Shown here one piece after another: positions 37,201 through 45,608 of a DNA stretch of 64,000 bases. Location of the stretch: NCBI GenBank assembly GCA_036337715.1, contig JAYZDS010000004.1, forward strand, positions 62,001-126,000, read 5' to 3'. The notes below the pieces were generated by a model. That model saw only the letters and a list, made by a program, of their open reading frames with translations, did not search any database and was not told where the DNA came from. Made by a program: the position numbers and the translations under genes. The stretch comes from JAURNZ01 sp036337715 (lineage in GTDB: Bacteria > Pseudomonadota > Gammaproteobacteria > Comchoanobacterales > Comchoanobacteraceae). Position 1 is the stretch's first letter, and every line of letters begins with the position of its first letter.

Positions 37201-37336
37201 GCGTTTATTGAATGAATCCAAAGAAACGACTGGATTCATTGATGAACAGCAACAAAAAGATATTCTAAGAAAAATGGTATCAACCATTGTTAGTAAGTAT
37301 CAGGAAAATCCTCATTTATCTCACATTGCTTTTTAA
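34274..37336 (+). CDS. icmB: Dot/Icm VirB4-like ATPase IcmB (DotO)
   Basis: A 1020-residue ATPase (Legionella IcmB 1009). A short N-terminal hydrophobic segment (2-18) precedes a VirB4-like N-terminal half; Walker A is ARPGSGKSVLSNAL (GSGKS near residue 507) and Walker B is RLVYDEF (Asp817-Glu818). DotO forms the hexameric energy module at the cytoplasmic face with DotB. GAGG lies 6 nt before the ATG and 3 nt separate it from icmJ. The usual next genes icmF/tphA/icmH are absent; instead tamB converges with a 4-nt overlap. Confidence 0.97.
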   Translation: MTITILLLIIAIAIGLIYSQEILDGFDTLLAWMAYSTKQTAESYCEIQTADSPTTLVNHDGSLLSIIEVHGYSALLGQQEFNDVHQRIQTALSSMLSRPGYSIQVFFGYNKDNINSLIRSNFVGSMETAKNIELDVNDLMEERIENLSHYCSEEKTYIALWTRPFSLTKEHQKRAHNEKVKAIRADKIPDFRYTQNIMAAIPDLRDAHNSFVRATSTSLENVGISNEILNVHEAIKAIRDTIDLSFTDRNWQPVLPGDPIKVKLARQFRGDVSDLLWPSLARQLFPRDAKNIDIKTCQIGDRIWASTFIDLFPREVQTFAQLFARTLNHQIPWRIAFMIESGGISSLKVKRVLSSILSFSSNQNRLINKAVNLLDYIELNSDDAVVRLRVSAATWAPENDPGLLRVRIAQLSRAIQGWGSCDVSEVCGDAFEGVASSMLAVSTNCVATATVAPLSDTLYMLPLFRPASPWKYGSLLFRSMDGKLWPYQPGSSAQTVWIDMIYARPGSGKSVLSNALNLALVLSAGITRLPRISIIDIGPSSSGLVRLLQDALPDNRRNEVQYHRLQMTEEYGINPFDTQLGCRTPMPLERSFLVNFICLLATPVNAKHTYEGVAEMAGLIIDEAYKQHSDQGNPNVYNEGVSELIDAELKDIGFIFDPKTTWWEVTDALFLAGKPHRAAEAQRYAVPILSDLTSLARTNVVTDLYGKININTGETLVDAFSRMISSAIREYPILASPTKFDISGAKILSLDLDEVAKTGGDAADRQTAVMYMLARYVAAKDYYLNIENLKHAPESYHLYHESRAKEIREDKKRLVYDEFHRTSKAAAVRDQIVVDMREGRKWNVQVSLISQSIDDFDKTMVEFATSIFIMDAGPEQAVQRTASVFGLGQTAQSALRNHVSGPSESGANILCQFSTKSGNNTQLLTLTLGPIELWAFSTTVEDTTLRNLLYDRIGSKEARRVLAKLFPSGTAKKTIERLLNESKETTGFIDEQQQKDILRKMVSTIVSKYQENPHLSHIAF

Positions 37337-39939
37337 TGCGAATAAACTAAGTTAACACCCTGTGACTCATAATTAGAATATATTTGAGTACCCACTTCAC
37401 GTTTAGGATGTCTATATATCAAACTAAATATATTATCCTGAGGCAGTGATCCTATGCGAGCATATAGACCAATATACCGACTGATTTTTTTCATCATTGA
37501 GACTGTTGAAGATTCTTGATACGGATCCATTAACGTATCTTTCTTTTCTGCAGGTCTAAAAGTAATTTGGTCAACCGGTAATAGTTGACGCAACTCTCTA
37601 ACTGACCCTGCAAGCGCGCCAAATAGGTTTTTTGGCTCGTTACTACTCTGACTTGAGTATAGTATCGGATTAATTAATATCGTTTGTAAAATGACAAATT
37701 CATTGATACCTGAAGGCGTCGAATAAGTTTGCATTTGATAATTTTGTAATTTGCCATAAAAACGCACGCCCAAAGTTTCGTCTTTGTAATTGGAAACTTG
37801 GTTATCTCTTGTTAATAACGTTTGTGTTTTTTCCAAAGTTAATCTAATAAATGGATCTAATACATCGTTGTTATAATAAATAATCTTCCCTTCTTTGATG
37901 TTTATTGGTTCAACATTTTTTCTAAATATACCACCTGGCAACATGGATATCTCACCATTTGCAATCCATACAGATTCTTTTTCATCAACAGTTATATTAA
38001 TATCTACAAGTCCCTCAATACCTAAAATATTTATACCGATGGGTGATGTATTATTGAGGTTCACATTAAAAACAATGGGAAGATTAAAACGATTAATTTT
38101 GACGGGATTTGATATTTTTTTATAATAGTCAAGCAAATTGATTTGCCCTTTTTGAACAGACACATCAATATAAGCTTGCTGATTACTTTGATCCCAAGTA
38201 CCGGAACCATTTGAAATCACATATGAATCTTCTTCATAGCCACCTAGAATATTTGTCCACTGAATTTGCTTTTCCTGGGTACTGTCTAAAATGAATTTAC
38301 CGTCATTTGAATTTAATATGAGGTGATATTTCCATAAACCCTGATCAAAAGACAATTGACCTTCCCCTCGGTTTATCAATGAGAATGTTGATATTGGAAT
38401 ATCCATTGAAACCAATGGATCAAACTTAAAATTCACATCTTCTATTTCGATGTTGATTTTTGGATAAGTTTCATTTAAAAAATATTTAAAATGAACGCCC
38501 CCCTTAAAAATCAAGTCTGATACGATAAATTGTTTTGGTAACCAATCAGACAAGTTTGTTTTCTCATTTGCAATATAACTTAAACTTAAAGCACTTTTTT
38601 GTTTATGTTTTGCAATATCTAACGAAAAACATACCTTCCCTCTTTGTTCATTAAAAAAACATTCTGGTGCGAATTCAAACTGACTATAATCCACTACCAA
38701 TTCTGTATTTTGATTATTTTTCCAAATATATTTTCCATATTGAATGGGCATCCATTGTATGTCATAAACATTAGATTGTTTTTTTATTGTTTGTTTTGCA
38801 CTAAACTTAGTTTTATTTAAAATACCAGTTTGGGATAATAAAAATGTTTTTGGCTCAAGTGTTTTCACATTGATTTCAATCTTGTCACCATTTTCAAAAT
38901 AATAATTTACTTTACCTTTGATACTGCTTGAGTCAACGATAGATATTTGAGATGTTAGTAAATCCTTAGATTGATATTGAAAAATATTTAATCGGCTTTT
39001 AGCTACTAATGTATTTTTCTTTTTTTCTACAAATAATGTACCTGTTAGTAGCTTATCCATCCACGGATATTGATTAAATTTAATCAGACCTTGTGTGGTT
39101 TGATTCGAATTAACATCCACTTCTAAATGCCTACTTTTTGATTTTAATAGCCATTTTTGATGGTCATACCGATAAGAAAAATCAATTTTTGAATTATATA
39201 TATTAAAAAATCCTTTTGTTTTACCAAGCTTGGCAAGATACATATCAGGGTCATTTTTATTTTTCAACACCCATTGATTATCTTCATTTTGTACCAATAT
39301 CCCTTCAGGGTATACATCCTTAAAATTATCAAGATGTAGAATGATATCGGTGTTTTTTGATGTGACCTTTCCAGAAATAGCTTGTTCCATGACGCTAAAC
39401 TCAAAATTAAAATCATTAAACTGGTCTGTTTTTGACTCGATTTCTATCTTTGCATCTTGTAAGTCTAGGAAGCTAAATACAATTTTGTTGCTTCCCAAAA
39501 GCTTTTTATGCCATGTCATGTCAACTTTCCCGAGGCTCTGTTTATCAATGACTAAATCATTTATTAACATGTGTTTTAGTGGAAACCAAAACGTAGACAT
39601 TTGATTGGAAGCTTTTTCGTCAGAATTATTTTTGGACATATGGTCATCTATCATCACACTATCAATTTTCAAGTCTTTAAAACGAATGCCCTTAGTAATC
39701 CAGCCTAATATATTATAATTGAGTTTTACTTCATGAATTTCTATGTCTTTATTGGCATATGAAAAATTGATTTTTTCTGCACGCATGTGCGTAAAGTTTA
39801 TTTGTAACCCACGTATGTTAAAAGCATCATCAAAATAATGATCAAGATAAGTACTTGTCATAAAGCCTGATATGGTAGGCAGGTATAAAATCAATGCAAT
39901 GAACCCCACCAGTATTAATATGATACTTTTGTGTTTCAT
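37333..39939 (-). CDS. tamB: Translocation and assembly module protein TamB
   Basis: An 868-residue protein anchored by one N-terminal membrane helix (about 5-22), followed by a long beta-rich periplasmic stretch of AsmA/TamB type and the C-terminal DUF490 region (GKLQNYQMQTYSTPSGINEF, then NLFGALAGSVRELRQLLP). TamB spans the periplasm and cooperates with TamA in outer-membrane protein or lipid transport. It is shorter than E. coli TamB (1259). It starts 2 nt after tamA ends, so they form an operon. Confidence 0.88.
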   Translation of the reverse strand: MKHKSIILILVGFIALILYLPTISGFMTSTYLDHYFDDAFNIRGLQINFTHMRAEKINFSYANKDIEIHEVKLNYNILGWITKGIRFKDLKIDSVMIDDHMSKNNSDEKASNQMSTFWFPLKHMLINDLVIDKQSLGKVDMTWHKKLLGSNKIVFSFLDLQDAKIEIESKTDQFNDFNFEFSVMEQAISGKVTSKNTDIILHLDNFKDVYPEGILVQNEDNQWVLKNKNDPDMYLAKLGKTKGFFNIYNSKIDFSYRYDHQKWLLKSKSRHLEVDVNSNQTTQGLIKFNQYPWMDKLLTGTLFVEKKKNTLVAKSRLNIFQYQSKDLLTSQISIVDSSSIKGKVNYYFENGDKIEINVKTLEPKTFLLSQTGILNKTKFSAKQTIKKQSNVYDIQWMPIQYGKYIWKNNQNTELVVDYSQFEFAPECFFNEQRGKVCFSLDIAKHKQKSALSLSYIANEKTNLSDWLPKQFIVSDLIFKGGVHFKYFLNETYPKINIEIEDVNFKFDPLVSMDIPISTFSLINRGEGQLSFDQGLWKYHLILNSNDGKFILDSTQEKQIQWTNILGGYEEDSYVISNGSGTWDQSNQQAYIDVSVQKGQINLLDYYKKISNPVKINRFNLPIVFNVNLNNTSPIGINILGIEGLVDINITVDEKESVWIANGEISMLPGGIFRKNVEPINIKEGKIIYYNNDVLDPFIRLTLEKTQTLLTRDNQVSNYKDETLGVRFYGKLQNYQMQTYSTPSGINEFVILQTILINPILYSSQSSNEPKNLFGALAGSVRELRQLLPVDQITFRPAEKKDTLMDPYQESSTVSMMKKISRYIGLYARIGSLPQDNIFSLIYRHPKREVGTQIYSNYESQGVNLVYSH

Positions 39940-39941
39940 GA

Positions 39942-41663
39942 TCAGCTCATTGATTGCACAGAAAACTGAATTTTGTAAGGATCTGCTTCCTCATCCAATC
40001 CACGTGCTAAAGAAAATTTTAATCCAACGACTTTAAAGTTAAACATAATACCAATACCTATACTTGATTTCATTTTGTCGTCCCACTTGTCACTTGCACT
40101 ACCTTGGTCAATGAAACAAAATGGTTCAACAAGACTACTTAAAGAATATTGTAGCTCATAACTGAGATTTTTTTCATATTTACCGGGACCAAATTCATTA
40201 AATGCATAACCACGAATACTATCTGGACCACCAGCATAAAATTTCAAACTTAAAGGAACGTCATCTAAGCTTGAGCTAGATAATGCTCCAACACCCCCTG
40301 TGAGCAAGAAATTAAGCCTATCTGCGACCGGAAACAATGCTTCACTTTTTATGGTCCCACGACTCAAAGAGATGCCAGAAAACGCGCCTTTATCAGTTGC
40401 AATGGCGCTGGTGCTAAATTGAAAACGATCCAACCAAGCATAAGGATTCTTCACTTTATATAATAAGTTAAGTTGGGGATAAATTAATTTGGTTGTGTAA
40501 TTAGATTCATTATTAGGCATTGAATGTTCAATAAACATATTGATACCTGGAATAACGAGCCAATCCTTATATTTTTGTTGCAAAGCAGCAGTAAGTAATC
40601 CACTTTCTGCTTCACCAACATTTAAATTTTGTGTAATAATTTGTGAAGAATATAAATAAATTCTTTCTAACGGTCTAGCACTTGGAACAATGTAATTTGT
40701 TTTTAATTGAATATAATCGTTGGTAGCCAATCGCAAGAAAAATTCAAGGATATGACCCCTACTGTTATATGGTTTAACTTGGTAACCAACGCTGCCCCCA
40801 ATATGGTACTTATCATCGTAACCGATAGAATAACTTCTGCTCCATGGCTTTGCGTCCACAACAGATACAGTAATCGGGACTTCTGTGGTTTGATCAAGCC
40901 AGTTGATAGGGTAAACATTAACCTGATCAAAAAAACCAGAACTTATAAGGTCTTTTTGAAACTGTCCGATCAGTAGAGTGTCGTAGTCATCACCTTTTTT
41001 AAAATTTGCATAACTTTTTATAAATGAGTCTTTTAAGTTTTTTGAGTCTACTATCGTAATATCACCAAACGAATAATATTTATTAAGGTTAAGTTTAAAT
41101 TTGAGTACAATTTTAATTGGATTTATGAACGACATTGCAGCTTCATTAAATTCAGCGAATGGATACCCATTACGTCTAACCTTTTCAAGAATATTATCTT
41201 TAATATTTGATAATTCTATGCCGTCATATGGTTTGTTGTTCAAAGCATGAAGTGCTTTTAGGTCTTTTTGTAAACCAGCTTTTTTTATAATTTGATCGGA
41301 AATGGTAATGTCTAGACCGTTTACAATCACTTGTTGCCCTTTTTTTATATCGTAGGAAATAAAAATTTTACCATTAGATTGCTTGTAATGATATTTTATC
41401 GATGGTGAAAAAAATCCAAAAACTTCTAATGATTTTCTAATGTTATCTTGAGAATCATCTACCACTGAATCAAGCATAGTCTGACTGAGTTTATCGTATC
41501 TCGAAAAATAATTTTTTAAACCGTTAATGACGTTGGTATTAGCTTCTTTTAAATTGGAATTAAGGCTTATATGGTACCTATTAATAATAAATTCAGTTGT
41601 TGCTATTACGTGGTTGACACTCAATAAAAATACAAGAATGATAATACGATATTTATTAGCCAT
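39942..41663 (-). CDS. tamA: Outer membrane assembly protein TamA
   Basis: A 573-residue Omp85-family protein with a signal peptide (1-21), three POTRA-like repeats (about 25-265) and a C-terminal 16-strand barrel region. The GGPDSIRGYAFNEFGPG motif near residue 480 is the Omp85 (V/I)RGY/F loop. The last strand ends SVQSMS, which lacks the usual terminal aromatic. The order tamA-tamB matches E. coli. Confidence 0.9.
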   Translation of the reverse strand: MANKYRIIILVFLLSVNHVIATTEFIINRYHISLNSNLKEANTNVINGLKNYFSRYDKLSQTMLDSVVDDSQDNIRKSLEVFGFFSPSIKYHYKQSNGKIFISYDIKKGQQVIVNGLDITISDQIIKKAGLQKDLKALHALNNKPYDGIELSNIKDNILEKVRRNGYPFAEFNEAAMSFINPIKIVLKFKLNLNKYYSFGDITIVDSKNLKDSFIKSYANFKKGDDYDTLLIGQFQKDLISSGFFDQVNVYPINWLDQTTEVPITVSVVDAKPWSRSYSIGYDDKYHIGGSVGYQVKPYNSRGHILEFFLRLATNDYIQLKTNYIVPSARPLERIYLYSSQIITQNLNVGEAESGLLTAALQQKYKDWLVIPGINMFIEHSMPNNESNYTTKLIYPQLNLLYKVKNPYAWLDRFQFSTSAIATDKGAFSGISLSRGTIKSEALFPVADRLNFLLTGGVGALSSSSLDDVPLSLKFYAGGPDSIRGYAFNEFGPGKYEKNLSYELQYSLSSLVEPFCFIDQGSASDKWDDKMKSSIGIGIMFNFKVVGLKFSLARGLDEEADPYKIQFSVQSMS

Positions 41664-41702
41664 AATTAACCTGAATATATATTATGCCGAAAAAAAAGGT
41701 AA

Positions 41703-41731
41703 TTGACACGAGTTAATTTGGATTATCTCAT
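41703..41731 (+). promoter_or_regulatory. Promoter of the holD-like/glyA operon
   Basis: A perfect TTGACA, 17-bp spacer and TCTCAT (4 of 6). A second -10-like box, TAGAAT at 41733-41738, ends 6 nt before an in-frame GTG at 41745, so the exact start of the message is uncertain. Confidence 0.45.
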
Positions 41732-41744
41732 TTAGAATGATAAA

Positions 41745-42107
41745 GTGGATTTCATGACAACTTTTTCTGATGTATCTAACACTGTCGTATGGACAAAACC
41801 AATTATCACACCAATTATTTGGAAAAACACCCAAAGTCAATCCATTCTATTTTTAGACACAACCGCCGAAAATGATCGCCTCTTCCAACATTTTTGTCAA
41901 ACATGCCAACTAAAAAAAACACAAGAAAAATTAAAAATGATTGATTACGGCATCGCTTTCACAGATGATGAACTTAATTTTTTTCAAACAGGTCGTACAA
42001 AGCAAATCCGTCAACTACTTTACTGTCCTAAGCTTAATATTATGCGTACTAATGGCGCTTTAAAAAAGACTTTCTGGCAATATTTATGCAATCTTGGTAT
42101 TATTTAG
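41745..42107 (+). CDS. DNA polymerase III psi subunit (HolD)-like
   Basis: About 117-120 residues, starting at GTG 41745 or ATG 41754. The C-terminal GALKKTFWQYLCNLGI resembles the HolD ending (ALWQQIC), and the middle segments SILFLDTTAENDRLF and LNFFQTGRTKQIRQLLYC fit the small Rossmann-like psi fold. Psi bridges chi and the clamp loader. The family is poorly conserved, so this is tentative. It overlaps no gene; glyA starts 28 nt later. Confidence 0.55.
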   Translation: MDFMTTFSDVSNTVVWTKPIITPIIWKNTQSQSILFLDTTAENDRLFQHFCQTCQLKKTQEKLKMIDYGIAFTDDELNFFQTGRTKQIRQLLYCPKLNIMRTNGALKKTFWQYLCNLGII

Positions 42108-42135
42108 AATATTTAGGAGAATTGCTTTCAAAAAT

Positions 42136-43386
42136 ATGAATCTATTAGACCAACTTACTCACTTTGATCCTGAAATCGTTAAGTGTTTACATCAAGAGTC
42201 CATCCGTCAAAACAAACAAATCAATCTCATAGCATCAGAAAATTATGCTAGCCCGATGGTTGTTTTAACCAGTAATAATGCGCTAACCAACAAATATGCC
42301 GAAGGCTATCCTGGCAAAAGGTATTATGCCGGCTGCGAATATGCAGATATTGTTGAAAATCTTGCTATTGAGCGCGCTAAGGCCCTGTTCAATGTGGATT
42401 ATGTTAATGTACAACCACATTCAGGATCGACAGCTAACCAAGGTGTTTTTCATGCATTACTCTCCCCGGGTGACACGATATTAGGGATGGATCTTGCTGC
42501 AGGTGGCCATTTAACTCATGGCTGTCCTGTTAACTCTTCAGGAAAAACGTATCACGCAGTGGCTTATGGCGTGAATGATGATGGCATCATTGATTATGAT
42601 GTCGTTAGAGCATTAGCGATTGAACATAAACCAAAGCTAATCATTGCTGGGTTTTCAGCCTATGCTGGTATCCTTGATTGGGAAAAGTTTAGATCGATTG
42701 CCGACGAAGTTGGTGCATATTTACTTGCAGACATTGCTCACGTGGCAGGTCTGGTTGCTACTGGGTGTTTTCCATCTCCAGCTGACTATGCAGATGTCAT
42801 CACTACAACGACACACAAGACGCTAAGAGGTCCTCGTGGTGGTTTGATTATGGCAAAAAGAAATCCTGATTTATTTAAAAAACTTAATTCTGGTATTTTT
42901 CCAGGTGTTCAAGGTGGCCCTATGATGCATATCATTGCTGCCAAAGCCGTAGCATTCAAGGAAGCTTTATCACCTGCCTTTAAAGAATATCAAAATCAAG
43001 TAGTCAAAAATGCCTCTTTACTCGCAGAGACATTAAAGAAAAACAATGTTTCCATTGTCTCAAATCAAACGTTAAATCATTTGGTTTTAATTAACCTGAT
43101 GCCTAATGGCTTAACAGGGAAACAAATTCAGCAAGAGCTTGAGGACATCGATATCATTTGTAATAAAAATAGTGTTCCAAATGATACTCAGTCTCCTTTT
43201 GTAACAAGTGGTATTCGTTTAGGCACTCCTGCCATTACTACTCGTGGTATGAAAGACAATGAGGTCATTGCAGTGGGCGAAATCATCGCTAAAGTCATTA
43301 ATCAAGATTACGATCCAAAAGCGCTTAAAGCATTGGTTGCTGAACTTGCAATGACATTCCCAATTTCTACGGATTACTTGAGCTAA
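42136..43386 (+). CDS. glyA: Serine hydroxymethyltransferase
   Basis: A 416-residue PLP enzyme interconverting serine and glycine with tetrahydrofolate. The PLP-binding Lys is in TTTTHKTLRGPRGG (Lys228); NKYAEGYPGKRYY (about 50) and YAGILDW are family blocks. ATG 42136 gives the normal N-terminus (MNLLDQL); a GTG/ATG further upstream at 42094 is rejected because an AGGAGA site lies downstream of it, 15 nt before 42136. The stop overlaps the nrdR start. Confidence 0.97.
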   Translation: MNLLDQLTHFDPEIVKCLHQESIRQNKQINLIASENYASPMVVLTSNNALTNKYAEGYPGKRYYAGCEYADIVENLAIERAKALFNVDYVNVQPHSGSTANQGVFHALLSPGDTILGMDLAAGGHLTHGCPVNSSGKTYHAVAYGVNDDGIIDYDVVRALAIEHKPKLIIAGFSAYAGILDWEKFRSIADEVGAYLLADIAHVAGLVATGCFPSPADYADVITTTTHKTLRGPRGGLIMAKRNPDLFKKLNSGIFPGVQGGPMMHIIAAKAVAFKEALSPAFKEYQNQVVKNASLLAETLKKNNVSIVSNQTLNHLVLINLMPNGLTGKQIQQELEDIDIICNKNSVPNDTQSPFVTSGIRLGTPAITTRGMKDNEVIAVGEIIAKVINQDYDPKALKALVAELAMTFPISTDYLS

Positions 43387-43841
43387 TGCATTGTCCCTAT
43401 TGTAAACATGACGATACACGGGTTGTTGATTCTAGAATTATGTTACCTCAAAATAACATCAAACGAAGAAGAGAATGCCCCATTTGTGGATCTCGGTTTA
43501 CAACGTTCGAAACACTTCAATTTAGTTACCCTAGAGTGGTTAAACGCTCTGGGGAAACGTGTCAATTTAATGAAGTCAAACTAAAAAACGGCATTATGCG
43601 TGCTTTGGAAAAACGCCCTGCTAACTTAGAATCTTTAGAAAAGCTGTTTGATCAAATTCAATATAAAATTTGTCAAGCACCTGAAAGGGAAATCACAACC
43701 GCTAAAATTGGGGAAGTCGTACTAGAACATTTAAAACACTTTGACGAAGTTGCTTACCTAAGATTTGCTTCTGTTTATCTGAAATTTCAAGACATCGCAG
43801 CTTTCAAAAATATTATATTAGGCCTTGAGGAAAAACAATAA
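43386..43841 (+). CDS. nrdR: Ribonucleotide reductase repressor NrdR
   Basis: A 151-residue transcriptional repressor. The N-terminal zinc ribbon has Cys3, Cys6, Cys31 and Cys34, followed by RFTTFE; the ATP-cone domain (about 48-140) senses dATP/ATP. Its start overlaps the glyA stop and its stop overlaps the nusB start, so all three are coupled. In many relatives rib genes lie between nrdR and nusB; none is present here. Confidence 0.96.
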   Translation: MHCPYCKHDDTRVVDSRIMLPQNNIKRRRECPICGSRFTTFETLQFSYPRVVKRSGETCQFNEVKLKNGIMRALEKRPANLESLEKLFDQIQYKICQAPEREITTAKIGEVVLEHLKHFDEVAYLRFASVYLKFQDIAAFKNIILGLEEKQ

Positions 43842-44242
43842 TGTCAATCAGACAGCATGCCCGACAGACTGTTGTTCAAGCACTTTACCAATGGCATTTT
43901 GATAAAACTGATGTTAAAGAGCTCATTCTTAATCACCTGAGTGATAAAAAATCTAATAGCATTGATGTCGACTTTTTCAGGCAAACTTTACTGGGCGTTG
44001 TTGAAAATGTTAACACGCTTGATGATGAAATCGTTATTGCTGCAGGCCGACCCATTGAAGAAATTACCCCAATAGAACTTGCAATATTAAGGCTTGGGGC
44101 ATATGAGATACGCCATCGTATTGACGTACCTTATAAAGTAAGCATTACCGAAGCAACTAGTTTGGCTCACCGCTTTGGCCCAGATGAAAGCTATCGCTTT
44201 GTAAATCGGGTACTTGATTTAATAGCTGAATCTTCGAAGTAA
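43841..44242 (+). CDS. nusB: Transcription antitermination factor NusB
   Basis: A 133-residue all-helical protein that with NusE binds boxA RNA during rRNA transcription. Hallmarks: RQHARQTVVQALYQW at the start, ITPIELAILRLGAYE in the middle and FVNRVLDLIA at the end. Its 3' end overlaps the convergent membrane-protein gene by 52 nt. Confidence 0.95.
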   Translation: MSIRQHARQTVVQALYQWHFDKTDVKELILNHLSDKKSNSIDVDFFRQTLLGVVENVNTLDDEIVIAAGRPIEEITPIELAILRLGAYEIRHRIDVPYKVSITEATSLAHRFGPDESYRFVNRVLDLIAESSK

Positions 44243-45516
44243 GTTAAAAGTTCTGTAAAATTCTTGAAGCCACCTTTATTCTGATTGATACTATCTTTTT
44301 GATCATTTCTTTGTATTTCAGACCACTCTGTCTTGGCTAATCGTTGAGTATTTGTAACCATTAAATCTGTATATTTATGTTCATAAGATTTAAAAATGAT
44401 CAAGACAATTATGACAGGACAAACCGAAATTAGACCCACTGGTGAAAATACACTGATAAGGTATAAGCCAACTAGACCCGCCATGACAAGAGAACATTCT
44501 GTCATAACAGCCTTTGTTTGATTACCATTAAGTGAATCAAATGATAATTTTTCATCATCCATAAAACTAGTTGTACTATTTAACATTGTACAAAATGATT
44601 GCATAGTACCTGTGATAAACTTGATAATAGCAATCGAACTAATGACTATAAGCGATGCATCCATGGCAATGAAGCCATTGGTGACAGCGTTTGCCGAAAC
44701 CATTATAAATATACCAATCATACCAGGTGTAAACCACTTGGTGGATTTATTTTCATCATTGGTCTTATCATAAACTTTATCGACTAATTCGATATTTTGT
44801 TTAGAATTGAAATAAAATTCTGCTAGAAAAAAAGATATCGCAAGTATCATTAAAATTGGATTGAGTGACGCTAAACCACAACCAGCTAACAACGTCAAAC
44901 AACCACTATAAAAACAAACAGTCATAGCAAAAGACACAACCAATGCAACAAACATAGGCAATAAGATTCGGATAAAAAATCGCCATGAAAATTCACTATA
45001 GCTTTGATTGGTATTTGTATAACCTAGTCTACTTAGAATGGCTTCTCTAAACATTGTAAACCAACTTCTTTCATCATCAGTTAACAAATCTTTGGTCAAT
45101 TCACTTTTATTTAACGTAAATGTACCAATAAAATAAGCTATTGCCATAGTTGCAATGAGAAATGGCGTTACCCACATTGCTAATACCGGAAAAGTTGCGC
45201 CTAATGTTAGGTAGGCAAAAATGGTAAATAATAAAACAAATAAAGCACCAAGCAATGCAATAATATTGATCAACCACGACACCCATGATCTTTTCTCTTT
45301 AGATTGTATCAATTCTTGAATGTTGGCTGGACCATCTTTGTAATAAACAAAGGTATTTAATACCCAGCCACCACTCGCAATGATCAAAGATGGTATTAAG
45401 CCTAAAAAAGGATACAAAAAAATAAAACCAATCACAAAACAATCGAGTCCGATCATAAGAGAGGCTACGAGTGAGGTTGAATAAAACGATCTATTAATGA
45501 CTTGATTATTTTTCAT
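44191..45516 (-). CDS. Multi-pass membrane protein, tandem paralogue 1
   Basis: A 441-residue protein with about 10 hydrophobic segments and hydrophilic ends. It shares with its two upstream neighbours a set of ordered motifs: LNTFVYYKDGPANI (about residue 53), TFTLNKSEL (about 133), FFLAEFYFNSKQNIELV (about 233), ANAVTNGFIAMDASL (about 275) and MQSFCTM (about 305). I know no family with this set. No Shine-Dalgarno precedes the ATG. The C-terminal tail is basic and cytoplasm-like. The shared motifs inside membrane segments suggest a transporter or channel-like function, but this is inference. Confidence 0.82.
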   Translation of the reverse strand: MKNNQVINRSFYSTSLVASLMIGLDCFVIGFIFLYPFLGLIPSLIIASGGWVLNTFVYYKDGPANIQELIQSKEKRSWVSWLINIIALLGALFVLLFTIFAYLTLGATFPVLAMWVTPFLIATMAIAYFIGTFTLNKSELTKDLLTDDERSWFTMFREAILSRLGYTNTNQSYSEFSWRFFIRILLPMFVALVVSFAMTVCFYSGCLTLLAGCGLASLNPILMILAISFFLAEFYFNSKQNIELVDKVYDKTNDENKSTKWFTPGMIGIFIMVSANAVTNGFIAMDASLIVISSIAIIKFITGTMQSFCTMLNSTTSFMDDEKLSFDSLNGNQTKAVMTECSLVMAGLVGLYLISVFSPVGLISVCPVIIVLIIFKSYEHKYTDLMVTNTQRLAKTEWSEIQRNDQKDSINQNKGGFKNFTELLTYFEDSAIKSSTRFTKR

Positions 45517-45608
45517 AATTATTGTTATTTTTTATAGGTTTAATAATACCAAAGATTATATTTATACACTAATTGATTTTATTTATACTTAGTCTAAATT
45601 TAATTTTT

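Noticed and set aside
45517..45608. Terminator between membrane paralogues 1 and 2
   Set aside because: The region is AT-rich with T runs but has no stable stem.
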